From the NCBI RefSeq assembly GCF_002831685.1, contig NZ_CP025119.1, positions 2,130,001 to 2,194,000 on the forward strand: a DNA stretch of 64,000 nucleotides, written 5' to 3'. A program made the translations under genes and the position numbers. This document shows positions 63,610-64,000 of this stretch, one piece after another. The notes under the pieces are model-generated. The model made no database searches and was not told the DNA's origin. It saw nothing but the letters and a program-made list of their open reading frames with translations. Numbering within the stretch: the stretch's first letter is position 1; every line of letters begins with the position of its first letter. This stretch comes from Polaribacter sp. ALD11. GTDB lineage: Bacteria; Bacteroidota; Bacteroidia; Flavobacteriales; Flavobacteriaceae.

Positions 63610-64000
63610 TTAGAAATTTATATTCAAAATATCTCCACTTAATTGTAATAATTGTAATTCAATTAATTTCGCATCGAATTTTGCATTACTAAAAGCTGTT
63701 TTAGAATTGATAAAATTTATCTGAGCTTGTCTAAACTCGATAGAAGTAACTTGCCCCAATTTGTAACGTTCTTTAGTTCTATCGAAATTATTTTGAGTTG
63801 TAAAAACATTTCTCTCTTGCGCTTTTAGAATGAATAACTGATTTTGATAATTCTCCCAAGTATTTTTTAGCGTATTTTCTACAGTTACTTTTTGCTGTTC
63901 TAATAATATTTGCTGGTTCTCTAAAGCTATTTTTGAATTCGCAACGCGTGTTTTTGTACTTCCACCATCAAACAAATTCCATGATAAATTTAAACCCGCA
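63610..64000 (-). CDS. TolC family outer-membrane efflux protein, C-terminal part (5' end beyond window)
   Basis: The frame is open from the window edge to TAA at 63610 (about 130 codons). The visible part begins AGLNLSWNLFDGGSTKTRVA, the strand-turn motif of the second OEP repeat, and continues with long amphipathic helices (IALENQQILLEQQKVTVENT, KERYKLGQVTSIEFRQAQIN) as in the C-terminal half of TolC-like proteins. It would be an outer-membrane efflux channel. The partners must lie to the right. It is the second TolC-like gene of the window, unrelated by position to the one at 51484-52788. Confidence 0.88.
   Translation of the reverse strand, partial: AGLNLSWNLFDGGSTKTRVANSKIALENQQILLEQQKVTVENTLKNTWENYQNQLFILKAQERNVFTTQNNFDRTKERYKLGQVTSIEFRQAQINFINSKTAFSNAKFDAKLIELQLLQLSGDILNINF

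Overview
The window looks like a chromosome segment of a marine flavobacterium (Bacteroidota, Flavobacteriaceae; Polaribacter or Tenacibaculum-like is my best guess from general character, not from a search). The reasons are low GC, proteins rich in Lys, Asn and Ile, type IX secretion (T9SS) type B cargo with PorP/SprF partners, a SusC/SusD pair with a hybrid two-component-type regulator, and many Bacteroidota -7 promoter boxes (TAnnTTTG) close upstream of genes. I recognised no rRNA, tRNA, CRISPR array, insertion sequence or phage.

Region 1 (1-7649, minus strand) is a surface polysaccharide operon transcribed right to left: rfbC, a Wzx-type flippase, two Wzy/WaaL-like membrane proteins, two GT4 glycosyltransferases and, cut by the window edge, a polyprenyl-phosphate hexose-1-phosphate transferase that begins the lipid-linked repeat unit. 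Several joints overlap or touch (ATGA, TTGA).

Region 2 (7869-23373, minus) is a gliding/adhesion-type operon of two cargo-partner pairs: an Ig-like T9SS type B protein with no ATG start (probably ATT), a PorP/SprF barrel fused to two SPOR-like repeats, a 3492-residue SprB-like giant adhesin, and a second PorP/SprF protein.

Region 3 (24012-31561) holds rnpA, a CtpA-type protease, a large protein with a nucleoside-phosphorylase-like C-terminal half and a two-TM protein, all on minus; glutaryl-CoA dehydrogenase-like gcdH on plus; then a zinc-metallopeptidase lipoprotein and a 58-residue Cys-rich miniprotein on minus.

Region 4 (31699-42097, plus) is a self-contained nutrient locus: an HTCS-type regulator whose phosphorelay residues all seem to be lost, SusC, SusD, a hairpin terminator/attenuator, and a glycerophosphodiesterase-alkaline phosphatase fusion. 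No glycoside hydrolase is present, so the likely substrate is an organophosphate (a phosphodiester) rather than a plain glycan. This and the RLAN/GCS2/FGase trio below are the best candidates for under-described systems.

Region 5 (42137-55653) holds a voltage-gated-type K+ channel, a TPMT-like methyltransferase, a large outer-membrane barrel protein, a tolC-adaptor-RND-DUF2892 efflux operon and cydAB with a small membrane protein. The efflux and cyd operons share the same promoter layout: a TGTAA-N6-TTACA palindrome exactly 21 bp upstream of the -7 box. A Crp/Fnr regulator gene lies at 62666-63298.

Region 6 (55817-64000) has an RLAN-RimK ATP-grasp / GCS2 ligase / N-formylglutamate amidohydrolase operon (a predicted peptide-like metabolite pathway), nadA-nadB, trxA, the Crp/Fnr regulator, a 43-residue one-TM protein whose start codon lies inside a perfect 24-bp inverted repeat, and the 3' part of another tolC-like gene.
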